In this document: one piece after another, positions 26,401 to 35,834 of the stretch
Numbering within the stretch: position 1 is the first letter of the stretch
Layout of the letters: each line of letters begins with the position of its first letter
DNA from: an uncultured Verrucomicrobiota bacterium
Lineage (GTDB): Bacteria > Verrucomicrobiota > Verrucomicrobiia > Limisphaerales > UBA9464
Length of the DNA stretch: 48,380 nt
Direction of reading: 5' to 3'
NCBI GenBank assembly: GCA_903842505.1
Contig: CAIMMI010000053.1
Span: 1-48,380, forward strand
Notes under the pieces: model-generated
What the model was told of the DNA's origin: nothing
The model's input: the letters and a program-made list of their open reading frames with translations, nothing else
Database searches by the model: none
Position numbers and translations under genes: made by a program

Positions 26401-29400
26401 GACACCCGCTGCGATCCGCTTCCCATCGACGAACAGGCTCACCCGCGAGTCGCTTGGATCATAAGCCATCGCGACGTGCTGGTAGTTCGTCAGCACCCTT
26501 CGACCGCCATAGCTTCGCCCAACGGTCGTTCCCCGGTTCTCGGTGACCATCATCCGCTGTCCCTGCGGATTGACCAGATGCACTGCCAAGTCCGAAAGAC
26601 GGGGATGCGTGATCCGCAAGCCGACCTCCACCGCAGCCACGGGACGGGTGTCGTTCACGACAATTCGCGATTCGGTGGTCGCCGCATCCCGAAGGACCAC
26701 GTTCGCCAACGGGTCCGAGCGCTGGGTGCGGTTGAACTGATCGTCCAGATCCTGCTCGATGAACCGGGCGATCTGGTACTTCACCGCCACGTTGTTCGGA
26801 TTGCAGACCGAGACAAAGTAACGACCCGGCACCAGCGGGGGTTCATCCCGGATACCCAGCGAAACCGAACCACCCGGGGGAGCAAGGGTTGCGAACATCT
26901 CGGATGCGTCCGGATTGGCCGGGTCCGCCGGCACCGAACGACGGATGTGAACCTCCAGCGGCAACGACGGATTGAAGTTGGTCACCACGATCGTCAACCG
27001 GCTCGCATTGGCCGGCACGTTGACCACCTCCAACTCGCACTGACCTGGTTGGACAATCCGGTCAACCAAACCGATCCCGAGGTCATTCGGTTGCACGATC
27101 AGGTCGAGCGAATCGATCTGACCCACGTTCCCCAAGGCATCGTCGACCGTCTGCAACAGCCACACGCCATTCGCCTGCTCGCCCAGATAGTCAATCAGAC
27201 TCCCGGGTCCATCCGAAGGCACGGATCCCGGGAAGGTCGTGCTGCTGGCATCATCATAGACGGTCGTGACGTTGGTTCCCCACTGCACGCGACCAAAGTC
27301 CACGTCCGAGATCTGCCCATGATTGTTCAGGATGGCCGAGACGTTGTCGTGAAACAGATTTCCAATCAGGTCCGGGAAGTTCTGGTGGGACAGCGTCTGC
27401 TCCACGAACACCCGCCGGATCTCACCTCCCGAGAGCCCCAGCGCCATGTAGTAGCCCAGACCCGGGTTCGCCGGAGTCCCATCCGGAATGGGCTGCCGGA
27501 TCGGGATCCCGAGGAATCCCAGGTTTCCATCCGGACGAAGTCCCCCGAAAGGACGCACCGAGGAAACCGCAACGAAGGTGTACTCCGCTGCTTGCTGATC
27601 CTCCGACTTCACTCCGACGTAGTATACCTCGCCGTTCACCGGCGAATTCGTGAACGCCACGTATTCCGTGCCCCCGCGCAGGGTCGACTTGAAGGACGCC
27701 GAGATGGCAGACGGAACCAGGTTGGTCAGGCCAGGATCCCGGGACACGTATAGGTCCAGATCGGCATCGGCCGCTCTCGGCCTGCCGAGATTCGGAGGGA
27801 AGAACGTGACGAAGGCCACGTTGGATCCATTGGTGAGTGCTCCACCGAATCCCGTTCCTCCCGGTGTATTCGTGAACACATAGAACTTCCATTGATTGGA
27901 AGATCCGTTCGTTCCTCCGAAGAGCGGTGAGTTGGCACCGACGCGCTCATTGAACAACGGCAACCCGTTGGTCAACGGCACCAGCGCCGGCCTCCGATAG
28001 GAAATGACGTTGGCAGCCACCGTCTCCGCATCCTCGATCGTCCCGACCACTCCCAGATCCTCTGCCCCGTCCGACCGGATGACCAAGGCGGCGTCCTGCA
28101 CGATGTCTCGCGGGTGCATCTGGCGCGCGTTCACATTCACCCGACTCGCCTTCACGATCACGACGAACTCCTGGGGCACCGGTGACGGAATCACGATGCG
28201 CTCGACGTTGTTGACCCTGTCGGCCGTGATCGTCACGGCATTGGTCGACGTGGTCGGGTTCCCGAACGGGTCCGTGGCCGGATTGGTCGGGGTGGTATTC
28301 GTTGCAGACTGCAGGCGGGTAAACGCCGTGCCGCCCTCGAAATCATTGCCAAAGTAGAACTCCCCTTTGGCGGCGTTGGTAACGACCAGATCCAGGTCGT
28401 TCACCAACTTGATCGCCGCGGCGGGATTGCCCGGAGGATCCGTCCAGACCAGCGTGATACGGACCGGATGGTTGGTAGCTTCCGGGTTCGTGAGCTTGAT
28501 CCGGAAAGCCCGGGACTCCCCCGTCGCCAATCCCAACTGGTTCGATCGCCCCACCACCGGGAAACCGATGATCTGGTTGTTGGTCCCGGACTGTTCACCG
28601 ACAAACCCGTTGAGCGGTTTGCCCGACGCCAGGAAACCGCTGTTGAGCGACCGCAGGACCGAGGGACGTCCCCAACCGGCATAGTTGATCGTGCCCTTCG
28701 GGTCGGGTTGGTACCGCTGGTTCTCCACCTCAGATGAGTTGATGAGGATCGCCTTGTACCCTTCGGGAGGAATCCGGTTGCTCTGACGGAGTTCGTAGTA
28801 CTCCTGCAACTGCGCGAGAATACCCGTGATGGCCGGAGCGGCCATCGACGTTCCGGATTCGTAGCGGTAAAAGGGGCCCACTTCATCCGTCAATTCCTCC
28901 GTCACGGGGAACAGGTCGTCGTCCGGCGGTATGTTGTACTCCAAGCGCCATTGAGCCGACCGGGCAGAGAGGATGTAGGAACCAGGCGCAACCACGTCCG
29001 GCTTGAACCGCCCGAACTCACCCTCGGTTCCGATCCCGGTATTGCCGCGACTCGAGAAGCCGGCAATCTGGGAATCGGAATCCGTCTCCGCCTCGAAGAT
29101 CCGGTTGGTCACATACGAAGGGACCTCCGGGTTGTAGCCCCGATCCGGGATCGGAGTGAGTCCGGATCGGACCACCACGCCGTTCGTATCCACAACCACG
29201 GTATTGGTCAGGACCCGGCGTGACTCCAACGCACCGACAGAAATAACATTCTTGGCCGTGGCCGGAGCCGACACGGAATCCGGAGCGCCGCCCAATCCAT
29301 TGTCGCCCCCGTCCCCCTCGTTGCCCGCGGCAAAAACGAAAAGGATGGGTTGGTCGCCCGTGACCTTCGGCAGTGCATCCCGGGATGCCGCGTCGTAAGA

Positions 29401-30711
29401 CGCCGCAATCGAGTTGTACTCGTAAGCCCCCGGATAACCCCAACTGTTGTTCGAGAGGGGCGCGTTGGTGCGTCCCGTCGATCCGTTCAACGCGAGATTG
29501 GTCGTTGCGTAGGTTTCCTGCAGGAAGACATCCGAAACCAAGGGTCCCGTCTCCAGATCGATCGGAAGCACGAAGAGTCGCGCGGACGAAGCGCGACCAC
29601 TGAAGTTCGCGTTCGAAACCGAACCTCGGGCCAGCGTGACCGAGCCCGACTGCGAACCATTGCCAGCGATGGTGGCCGCGACGTGCGTGCCATGGCCCAC
29701 CGGGTCCTGAAGCGTGGACGAATCGGTGGCGAAAACACGGCCCGCAAGGTCCGGGTGCGTGGCATCAACACCGCTGTCGTTGAGGTTCACCAGCACATTG
29801 GAACCCGTCAGCCCCAACGTCCGGGTCACGTTGGTCCAGTCGTCCGAGGACTCGAGCAGGAAACCGGCGCGGTCGTTGGAAACCTTCCGTCGATGCATCT
29901 CTTCGACCAGCGTGATGCCGGGCAGGCGAGCCAGTGCCACGATCGCCCCCGAAGGAGCCTGCACCGAAACCAATTCGCCGAACGGTCCGCGCTGGCGCAG
30001 CAGGGTCTTCGCGCCGAGAGCTTCCACCAAAGGCAGGGTCTGGTCTGGATCCAGAACGGTCAGCAAAAGCTCCGCAGGAACCGCCCGCTCCTCGAGCACT
30101 GCCTGAGCCAGCCGGGGCTCCAGCTTGAAATGCGGTTCGTTGGCCAGGACCGCGCCAATCTCCGGCGCCGTCACCATCGCCGCAGCCACCTCTGGCGTCG
30201 CCTGCACCAGATAGGCGTTCTTCGGGATATAGGAAATGATCCGCGCCCCGGAGATCGCCAGACGCTGACGAAAGGCGTCATCCACCTCTCCCCGGCTCTG
30301 CACAATGTAAGTCCCAGGGTCCTCGCCGCTCCGCAACATCTCCGGCACCGGCACCGGTTCGCCACTCGCCGTATCCACGAAGGCGTTCCGGAGGAGGATC
30401 ACCCGCTCGTTGTTGGCGAGCGCATTCCACCCATCCAGCGTGTTCCGTACCCGATGCGGGAAGCGCGGATCCGCATTCGGAATTGGCGCTCCTTTCGGAA
30501 TGGAGGTGATGGGAACCCAGCGTCCCGCGCCGGCGGTGAGCTGGAGCCTCAGCGGCGCAGCCCCGGCACCCGACGGGACCACCCCAGCGACGGCCAGGAG
30601 TTCCGGCATGGCCGGCCCCGTTGGCGTCGGTGGTCGGACCGATCGGTGGACGGCCAGCCCGACCAGGACGGCGATCAGGGCGAAGGGAGCAATGCGGCGA
30701 ATGAGGCGCAT
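23494..30711 (-). CDS. Giant secreted subtilase with P-domains, LamG and PPC repeats
   Basis: A 2405-residue exported serine protease. A signal or anchor helix (about 7-25) precedes a prodomain-like region and a peptidase S8 domain (about 290-660) with the triad D312 (LNDSGVD), H340 (GHGTH) and S622 (GTSMAAP) and oxyanion Asn464 (AAGNEG). Then comes a KP-43-like jelly roll (about 725-855, LVWTDPPG and NDLDLVV), a P-domain (about 1095-1205), a second P-domain interrupted by a LamG-like segment and a carbohydrate-binding-like segment (about 1346-1866), several PPC-type repeats (about 1875-2310), and the family-style tail ending QFYRVIPIPAP. The ATG at 30711 puts the signal peptide at the N-terminus; an upstream start would add 62 unlikely residues. 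It follows the cassette A gene by 59 bases and is the likely cargo or partner of the pilus-like machine. Confidence 0.88.
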   Translation of the reverse strand: MRLIRRIAPFALIAVLVGLAVHRSVRPPTPTGPAMPELLAVAGVVPSGAGAAPLRLQLTAGAGRWVPITSIPKGAPIPNADPRFPHRVRNTLDGWNALANNERVILLRNAFVDTASGEPVPVPEMLRSGEDPGTYIVQSRGEVDDAFRQRLAISGARIISYIPKNAYLVQATPEVAAAMVTAPEIGAVLANEPHFKLEPRLAQAVLEERAVPAELLLTVLDPDQTLPLVEALGAKTLLRQRGPFGELVSVQAPSGAIVALARLPGITLVEEMHRRKVSNDRAGFLLESSDDWTNVTRTLGLTGSNVLVNLNDSGVDATHPDLAGRVFATDSSTLQDPVGHGTHVAATIAGNGSQSGSVTLARGSVSNANFSGRASSARLFVLPIDLETGPLVSDVFLQETYATTNLALNGSTGRTNAPLSNNSWGYPGAYEYNSIAASYDAASRDALPKVTGDQPILFVFAAGNEGDGGDNGLGGAPDSVSAPATAKNVISVGALESRRVLTNTVVVDTNGVVVRSGLTPIPDRGYNPEVPSYVTNRIFEAETDSDSQIAGFSSRGNTGIGTEGEFGRFKPDVVAPGSYILSARSAQWRLEYNIPPDDDLFPVTEELTDEVGPFYRYESGTSMAAPAITGILAQLQEYYELRQSNRIPPEGYKAILINSSEVENQRYQPDPKGTINYAGWGRPSVLRSLNSGFLASGKPLNGFVGEQSGTNNQIIGFPVVGRSNQLGLATGESRAFRIKLTNPEATNHPVRITLVWTDPPGNPAAAIKLVNDLDLVVTNAAKGEFYFGNDFEGGTAFTRLQSATNTTPTNPATDPFGNPTTSTNAVTITADRVNNVERIVIPSPVPQEFVVIVKASRVNVNARQMHPRDIVQDAALVIRSDGAEDLGVVGTIEDAETVAANVISYRRPALVPLTNGLPLFNERVGANSPLFGGTNGSSNQWKFYVFTNTPGGTGFGGALTNGSNVAFVTFFPPNLGRPRAADADLDLYVSRDPGLTNLVPSAISASFKSTLRGGTEYVAFTNSPVNGEVYYVGVKSEDQQAAEYTFVAVSSVRPFGGLRPDGNLGFLGIPIRQPIPDGTPANPGLGYYMALGLSGGEIRRVFVEQTLSHQNFPDLIGNLFHDNVSAILNNHGQISDVDFGRVQWGTNVTTVYDDASSTTFPGSVPSDGPGSLIDYLGEQANGVWLLQTVDDALGNVGQIDSLDLIVQPNDLGIGLVDRIVQPGQCELEVVNVPANASRLTIVVTNFNPSLPLEVHIRRSVPADPANPDASEMFATLAPPGGSVSLGIRDEPPLVPGRYFVSVCNPNNVAVKYQIARFIEQDLDDQFNRTQRSDPLANVVLRDAATTESRIVVNDTRPVAAVEVGLRITHPRLSDLAVHLVNPQGQRMMVTENRGTTVGRSYGGRRVLTNYQHVAMAYDPSDSRVSLFVDGKRIAAGVVSNVFLPINQRLSLANDPTRGFTNRRATIGLDDMAFWRRPLTTNEVRGIHEDGLAGFGKDIGRKADGMAALWPLDSNGRDLLGLNDLALLGFSEFLPGQVDSGLRFSGVTAEARSPVLPIDASTGFTLEGWVQAYPSTAGIVVGAWGPDSGISSPALLIGFNPPYGNGVGSVSAVFTDTNGVTQVVSSAAGTIVPNNISTNFTYAVFSDRTNLTAGPIKFAVPPYSGSNSSPVVIVTNSFESAEVGLYAPGEVADGWTIETNTAAILSLPTEAQTGVRVLALGDAAARFDFDANVGVGYRASIQLRTHPLSTNPVPVALYLNGELDQTLVLSSNWLKTDFRFRASTNRMNIAIAPTVMGNVTTNGEPLGVLMDTFTLEQVGAELSYQPEDSFKTILGQSGAGEWKLEVTDSRGTTVGAIDSWELRLTFMQTNRPVVRLTNGVLYSATVAPGESALFRVDVPLEARAATNTVFTDGTFLPLFYSDSGVPSGTSPGDIFATSNPFIVDTNLPPILPRGQRYYMALLNPNPAAVDFAIRADINIGLVVLTNGIPFSRTNSEPGYLDYYAFDVSTNALAAVFEVPTLSSDVDLFLSRSPTLPRRFLHDYASTNAGTAPEVISLDTGTLPVQLAPGRWYLSVATPGTNSSSYSVVATELAGQLVILTNNLPLTLTNEVSGSIQYFALDVPEDATAAELRLTELTGNVDLYLKRGLPLVATNQFDYASVLAGTNSEVISINRSSTPVPLAAGRWYVAVQAVDPAPVAFTITALVSFDRTDIETLFEDLPVDRNLEVASSRLFRFVVEPGAPLVLFEIYGLTGQAELVVSQGSVPNPRNRIFTFPKPGLQPELVVVTTNELIDLSGIWYLAVGSQDTNQLSFTVRASAPANGIPNSRAAIEMSFVPPTTGSDAFVDFNSIPGRSYQLQSTGGLDFPVTWTDVGSATAATGYTLRMVLPFNIEPQQFYRVIPIPAP

Positions 30712-30770
30712 GTGAATCGGAGGCGTTGGCGCTCGAAACATCACGGGAAAATCAACGGGGTGGCGGCAGT

Positions 30771-33700
30771 TCAGTTGTCGGGCGTCAGGACCCGATGATC
30801 CTCCACCACCGGCTTGAGCTGGCCGGAACGGGGGGCACCGTCGAACCGGACGACAGTGCGCGTTGCGAACTCGCCGGTGACGACGTAGTTCGTGCAAAGA
30901 CCGTAGAAGACACCTGGCCGGGTCACGATGGAGTTCGGCGCCGGCTTCAGGGATTGGCCATACGCATAGATCACGACCCTCGGCTCATCCGTCCTCAGCA
31001 ACGACAGCGTCTGTTGAGGGATCATTTCCAGAACCTCATCGGGAACCTGGGCGGGGTCGGTCGTCGCATTGAACGGCCGGATATAAGGAGAGAACTGGTC
31101 AAAAACGACGCCATTCTCGTTGGTGTAGGATCCCACCGAAAGGGCGTTGGCGGACAGCACATGCCCCATCCTCGGGAAATATCCGCCAGGGAAGTTGGTC
31201 CGGGAACCGTTGATGCTCTCCACGATCGACTTCATCTGGGCGCTGGCGGGTTCGATGAACAAGCGCTGCAGCACCGCTGCGTTGGCGGGATCATTGGTCA
31301 ACACAGGGACGGCGGACAGCACCGCCGACCATGCCGCCGCATTGGTCTGGTTGACCGAGAGCAATCCCTTGGCCGCATTCTCGTTCACCGCCGTCGTGAA
31401 CAGGTCGAGGATAGCCCAATCATTCTCTGGCCGGGTGAACGGGTGACCTGCCCACCCGGCCCAACTCTTCTGCCCAAGATACCGGTCGAGCAACCGCTGG
31501 GTCCCCACCTCGGGACGACGCGCCTTGAGATAGAGGGTCTGCCAAGGCGTTCCGCGGTGAACCCGGCCCAGCCATCCGATGCTCGGGAATTTGTTGGTCG
31601 GGAAATTCCATGCATCTGGATTCCGTACCAGAGGATCCTTGTACGCGACGTCAAAGGCCGTGCTGTTCGCGTCTGAAGTCCCGACATCCACAGCGGTGCC
31701 CAGGGTCGGATTCACGCCCCACGGAGCGTAGGCGCTGACAACCTTGGTTCGGGGCCCAAGGTGATTCGTGAAGAACTGCTCCTCGGATCCGACCCGCGCG
31801 CCGGGCCCAGGACGGAGTCGGCTGCCATCCGGCAACGGGACCTCGACCAACCCTTCCGGCGACGTGAACACCGCCTGCCCCGGTGCCAGGTCATCCGCGG
31901 TATAATGCACCAAGGGATCATTGGCCTGCCGACGATCGGTCAGCAGAAGCACGGGCGAAGGGGTATAGCCGGCCTGAGACACCCTGCCACCAAACCGAGC
32001 CAGGAATTGAGGCGTGATCTGCAACCCGGCACGCCGCGGTTTTCGGAAAAGGAAGTAGTACATTCCGTCCTTCTCGGATTCGACCTGCGAATCATTCGGC
32101 CGCTGCCCGGGTGCATCTCGCCACAGATCCTGCGGCAGGTTGAGCACCGATCCGTTCTGGTTCAACCCCATCGACGCGTCCAACTGGAACCCAACGCCGC
32201 GCGTCACAATCGTATTGGCGGCATACTGGTTGGTTTCCCAGAAGCGGAACATCGAGACAGCCCCGGCGCTGCGCCCTCCTGGCCGACCAAACATCGACAG
32301 AACGTTCGTCTCGTAGAGCACGCTCTTGATGTTCACGACATCCAGCACACGGCCGGAGGCCTGATCCACCAGCGCGTAGACCAACCGATTCGTGAAGGCC
32401 ACCGTCAACCGAGGTGCCGGAGCCGTCGCCGGAACGTATCCACCGTTGGTCTCTCCCGCTGGGAAGAGGAGGCGTCGCACATGATCGTAGACAAAGTTGG
32501 TCGCGATGAGGGAATTCAAGGGCGCGAGATATTGGCCCGCCCGCCACTGGCCAGCCGGAATCACGGCCGAGGCCCGCCGGAAACCATTGGTGAACACCCT
32601 CGGTCGCGCGTTGAAGGCGTCGTTCTCATCCCGGATCGCGAAGTCGAAGTAGTTCGTCGCAATCATCGTCACCCCCGTCCGATTGCTGATCGAATAGGAA
32701 TTCCAGGCCTCCATCCCGAGCGTGTTGGCAAAATCAAACCGGTACTGGGCTTCCGTCCCGAATCGGGCGTCTTCCCAAGGACGGGCGTTGGTCACACTCA
32801 GGGCGTCAGTCGCCTGCGCCTTGACCACCCGCAACCGACGGGTCACTTGCAGACGACTCTGCCAGAAACCTTCCTGAAAGTTCGGCAACCCCTTCTTGGC
32901 CCCGACCACCCACGGAATGTTGAAGGCATTGAAATCCAGGCCGGCTGCCACGATCTCGTCCGGATCCGGCGAAGTGGACAGGCGAGCCTGTTGGATGGGA
33001 TCTTCGAGATCGATCCAAGGCCGACTCAAGGCGACCGAACTCGTCACCTCGACGAAGCCTGCCAACCGGACAACCGGTAATCCATTCGTCACCTGCCGGT
33101 ATAGGATGGGACGGAAGACGGAGGGAACTTCATCCCTCGGATTCCCGGGACGCGCCGCTGAGTGGTAGTGGGTCGCATCATAGAGATTCGCCGCGACCTG
33201 GGCGAGCCGGTGAACCCTGGCGTCCCAGCGGTAAATATTCGTCACCCCACGAACCACGTTCGTGCCATGCACCGGCAACCCATGCCCCAGATGGAAAGTG
33301 CGGGGCGAGGCGAGCAGCGCTGCATCCGGGAGCCCATTCGTGAACTCGGACAGGAAAAGCCGGTGCACCGCATTGGTGTACCACTGGATCGGAGTCCAAT
33401 CCCGGAATGTCCGGACGTCCGCGCTCGTCGCGAGGTCCTGGTTCACATCCCCGTCCGGCGCATAGTTCAGATTCAACTTGGCCCGGCGATAGAACAGGCC
33501 GGCCATATTGGTTCCGGACTCATACCGACCGTCGCCCGTGTCCGTGCCCAAGCTGCCCAGAAGCCGATAAAAGGTATTCTGGTCATAGGTGCTCCGCAGC
33601 AACTGGCCGGCGAAATCCCGGCGCCCGATCAACCGATCCTGCAGGTCAGTTCCCAAGGTGCTGTCCGCCAGATCCGTCATGTCGTGGATCTGACGACTGT

Positions 33701-34838
33701 TATCGGATCCGACCCAAGGAGTTCCCACCGCATCTTCAGAACCTCCGGCCAGATAAAGATCCTGGGGACGGCGAAACTCGGCGAGTGTCAGCGGGATCGG
33801 CCCATCCGATTTGTTATCGAACCCATCCACCGCGAACAGCGGATCCCGACCGAAATACTGGACCGGACTCTGGGCGATCCCCAGGCCACGTCGGGACCAG
33901 AACAGTCGATCCGCATCCGTAAACGCCAACCCGGACGAGACCGAGGCCAGAGCCGGCCGGTATTGATAGGCAAACGGAGACGCAGTGCCGGTCGGGTGCC
34001 AGATGTTGGTGTTCAGGTCCGCCAGGAAACCACCGAGATTGACCTCCCAGGCTCCCACGCCCTGATTCCTCAGGAATCCGCTTCCGTCCGTCCGACGGAA
34101 CTTCACCTCGTTGTGGGCATAATTGATATCGAGCGTCTTGCCCGCGGGCAGGATCAGGTAGGCATACCGCATCAGGAAGCGGTTGGTGCCGCTGTGGATC
34201 GCGTCGCTATGCTCACGAACGCCGATCCACTGGGGATCGCCCACCAACTCACCAACACCCACCCGTTGGCCCTTTTGGTCGAACATCACCTGAAGTCCGT
34301 TCGTGTCGAACACCCCATTCCGGTTGAGGTCGAGGTAATATCGGAACTCGGGCGCCACCAGCGGACTCCGGCTGACCTGCGCGAACACGGGCGGGCGCGG
34401 ATCGAAATAAAGGTTCATCAACGACGCCCGGTACAACTGCACGTCCGAGCTGCTGCCCAACTGGAAGACCGGCTGACCATCCGCCCGGAAATAGGTCGTG
34501 GCGTTCGTCAGGATGTTGGGATTCCGAAGGTCGAGGGAGTCATTGGCCAACGCCTGCAACTGGGCGATGTTGAGCGTGGCGTTGACCCAGTTCGTGGAGA
34601 CCAACAGGTCGATCTGGAACCGGTTGGAAGACCCCAGGATCCGCCCGGCAATCTCGGACTGCGCCCGTTGCAGCGCCGTCTCGGCCGCGTACTGCGCATC
34701 CAACTGTTCTGCCGCCGCGCCCACCGAGGCCCGGTCCTGCCGGGTCACGGCAAGGAATGCGACGGCGGTGATGGTCACCACCGACAGCATGATCAGCGTG
34801 ATGACGAGCGCGATGCCGCGTTGTTGATTTCGGTTCAT
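30771..34838 (-). CDS. Giant PilX-like minor pilin, Verru_Chthon cassette A-like
   Basis: A 1355-residue protein beginning MNRNQQRGIALVITLIML, a PilX/GspK-type prepilin-like N-terminus with one membrane helix (about 9-30) and a Gln/Ala/Glu-rich amphipathic helix to about residue 65. The remainder is a long extracytoplasmic region rich in Asn, Arg, Thr and aromatic residues with no enzyme motif. Size, N-terminus and gene order match what I know as cassette protein A of the verrucomicrobial four-gene pilin cassette. Its ATG overlaps the stop of the cassette C gene by 4 bases. By analogy with GspK it may cap a pseudopilus tip; this is inference. Confidence 0.8.
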   Translation of the reverse strand: MNRNQQRGIALVITLIMLSVVTITAVAFLAVTRQDRASVGAAAEQLDAQYAAETALQRAQSEIAGRILGSSNRFQIDLLVSTNWVNATLNIAQLQALANDSLDLRNPNILTNATTYFRADGQPVFQLGSSSDVQLYRASLMNLYFDPRPPVFAQVSRSPLVAPEFRYYLDLNRNGVFDTNGLQVMFDQKGQRVGVGELVGDPQWIGVREHSDAIHSGTNRFLMRYAYLILPAGKTLDINYAHNEVKFRRTDGSGFLRNQGVGAWEVNLGGFLADLNTNIWHPTGTASPFAYQYRPALASVSSGLAFTDADRLFWSRRGLGIAQSPVQYFGRDPLFAVDGFDNKSDGPIPLTLAEFRRPQDLYLAGGSEDAVGTPWVGSDNSRQIHDMTDLADSTLGTDLQDRLIGRRDFAGQLLRSTYDQNTFYRLLGSLGTDTGDGRYESGTNMAGLFYRRAKLNLNYAPDGDVNQDLATSADVRTFRDWTPIQWYTNAVHRLFLSEFTNGLPDAALLASPRTFHLGHGLPVHGTNVVRGVTNIYRWDARVHRLAQVAANLYDATHYHSAARPGNPRDEVPSVFRPILYRQVTNGLPVVRLAGFVEVTSSVALSRPWIDLEDPIQQARLSTSPDPDEIVAAGLDFNAFNIPWVVGAKKGLPNFQEGFWQSRLQVTRRLRVVKAQATDALSVTNARPWEDARFGTEAQYRFDFANTLGMEAWNSYSISNRTGVTMIATNYFDFAIRDENDAFNARPRVFTNGFRRASAVIPAGQWRAGQYLAPLNSLIATNFVYDHVRRLLFPAGETNGGYVPATAPAPRLTVAFTNRLVYALVDQASGRVLDVVNIKSVLYETNVLSMFGRPGGRSAGAVSMFRFWETNQYAANTIVTRGVGFQLDASMGLNQNGSVLNLPQDLWRDAPGQRPNDSQVESEKDGMYYFLFRKPRRAGLQITPQFLARFGGRVSQAGYTPSPVLLLTDRRQANDPLVHYTADDLAPGQAVFTSPEGLVEVPLPDGSRLRPGPGARVGSEEQFFTNHLGPRTKVVSAYAPWGVNPTLGTAVDVGTSDANSTAFDVAYKDPLVRNPDAWNFPTNKFPSIGWLGRVHRGTPWQTLYLKARRPEVGTQRLLDRYLGQKSWAGWAGHPFTRPENDWAILDLFTTAVNENAAKGLLSVNQTNAAAWSAVLSAVPVLTNDPANAAVLQRLFIEPASAQMKSIVESINGSRTNFPGGYFPRMGHVLSANALSVGSYTNENGVVFDQFSPYIRPFNATTDPAQVPDEVLEMIPQQTLSLLRTDEPRVVIYAYGQSLKPAPNSIVTRPGVFYGLCTNYVVTGEFATRTVVRFDGAPRSGQLKPVVEDHRVLTPDN

Positions 34839-35827
34839 CGGAGGAAGGGGCGCAGCGGAACGCGTTGCCGGAAGCTCTGGATGCGCGCGAGATTGTTGGT
34901 CAGGAATCGATTCCGGATCGCCGGATTTTCGGGAAGCGCCCGGTACTGGTCGAGAAGCCGGGGCTCCAAGGCATCCACCTCGATCTCGACATAGGACGGC
35001 ATCGCCGTCCCAGTGAAGGTCGTCTCGGTCAGCAAGCCTCCCTGGGCGTGACTCAACTGGACCGGCGCCAAGGCCGGAACCGCAGGGTCCGAAGCCGGGA
35101 CGGATGCAGGACGAACCGGAAGCTGGTTCGTGGGATAAAACACATTGTAGGGACGCCCGACCTCGTCATAAGGCGTCACCTTGAAGTTCAGCACGCCATC
35201 CAGGACGCGGGCTGAGTTCGTCCGGTACGGCCATTCTGCCAGCGTCTGCCCGGCAAACGGACGGCCAAGCACATGGTTGAGGAGTGAGGCCGCGGCCGAC
35301 CGACCGCGCACCAGGAACCGAACCGGGGTGTTGGTCACCACGTTCTCCCCCGGGATCCGCTGGGAATCGCCGCGGTCCTCGTATCGGTAAAGCGTCCCGA
35401 TCGGAGGAGTCGTCCGGAGGGACGGATCATTCTCGTTCGCGATGAAGTAACCGAACACCGACCACTGCTGGTCCGTCACGTTCCGGGTCGCGAAGAACTC
35501 CTGAAGCACCGGTTGGCGTTCCTGGAAAAGCGCGTCCTGATCCTCGATCAGGTTGGGGGCGACCGAGAGGCGGGTAACGAAGTGCGGCCCGTCGAAGACA
35601 CCCGCAGGACGGGCGTGCTCCAGATCCTTGGACATCAACTCCAGGGCCGACCGTGATCCCTCGAAGACGTCCACCTGCCCAACGCTGCTGCGCAACGCCC
35701 GCTGGGTCTGGTCGAACATCGCGTACAACGCCAGGATCACCACGCTGAGGAGGCCAACCGCCACCAGCATTTCGATCAGGGAGAATCCCCGCTGCGCCGT
35801 CCGTCGGATGATGGTTCTAGAAAACAT
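34835..35827 (-). CDS. Prepilin-type protein, GspJ/PilW-like, Verru_Chthon cassette C-like
   Basis: A 330-residue pseudopilin. The prepilin peptidase site is GFSLIE: cleavage would fall after the Gly, leaving Phe+1 and Glu+5, followed by the helix MLVAVGLLSVVILALYAMFDQTQRAL. The globular part (about 60-330) contains no catalytic motif. The DQTQRALR segment is typical of cassette C and GspJ-like members. It overlaps the cassette A gene by 4 bases and follows the cassette B gene by 7 bases. Confidence 0.85.
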   Translation of the reverse strand: MFSRTIIRRTAQRGFSLIEMLVAVGLLSVVILALYAMFDQTQRALRSSVGQVDVFEGSRSALELMSKDLEHARPAGVFDGPHFVTRLSVAPNLIEDQDALFQERQPVLQEFFATRNVTDQQWSVFGYFIANENDPSLRTTPPIGTLYRYEDRGDSQRIPGENVVTNTPVRFLVRGRSAAASLLNHVLGRPFAGQTLAEWPYRTNSARVLDGVLNFKVTPYDEVGRPYNVFYPTNQLPVRPASVPASDPAVPALAPVQLSHAQGGLLTETTFTGTAMPSYVEIEVDALEPRLLDQYRALPENPAIRNRFLTNNLARIQSFRQRVPLRPFLR

Positions 35828-35834
35828 GGGACAC

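Noticed and set aside
23644-30798. Several long plus-strand frames opposite the giant subtilase
   Set aside because: Arg/Gly/His-rich shadow frames without any recognisable motif, all antisense to a gene with clear domains.
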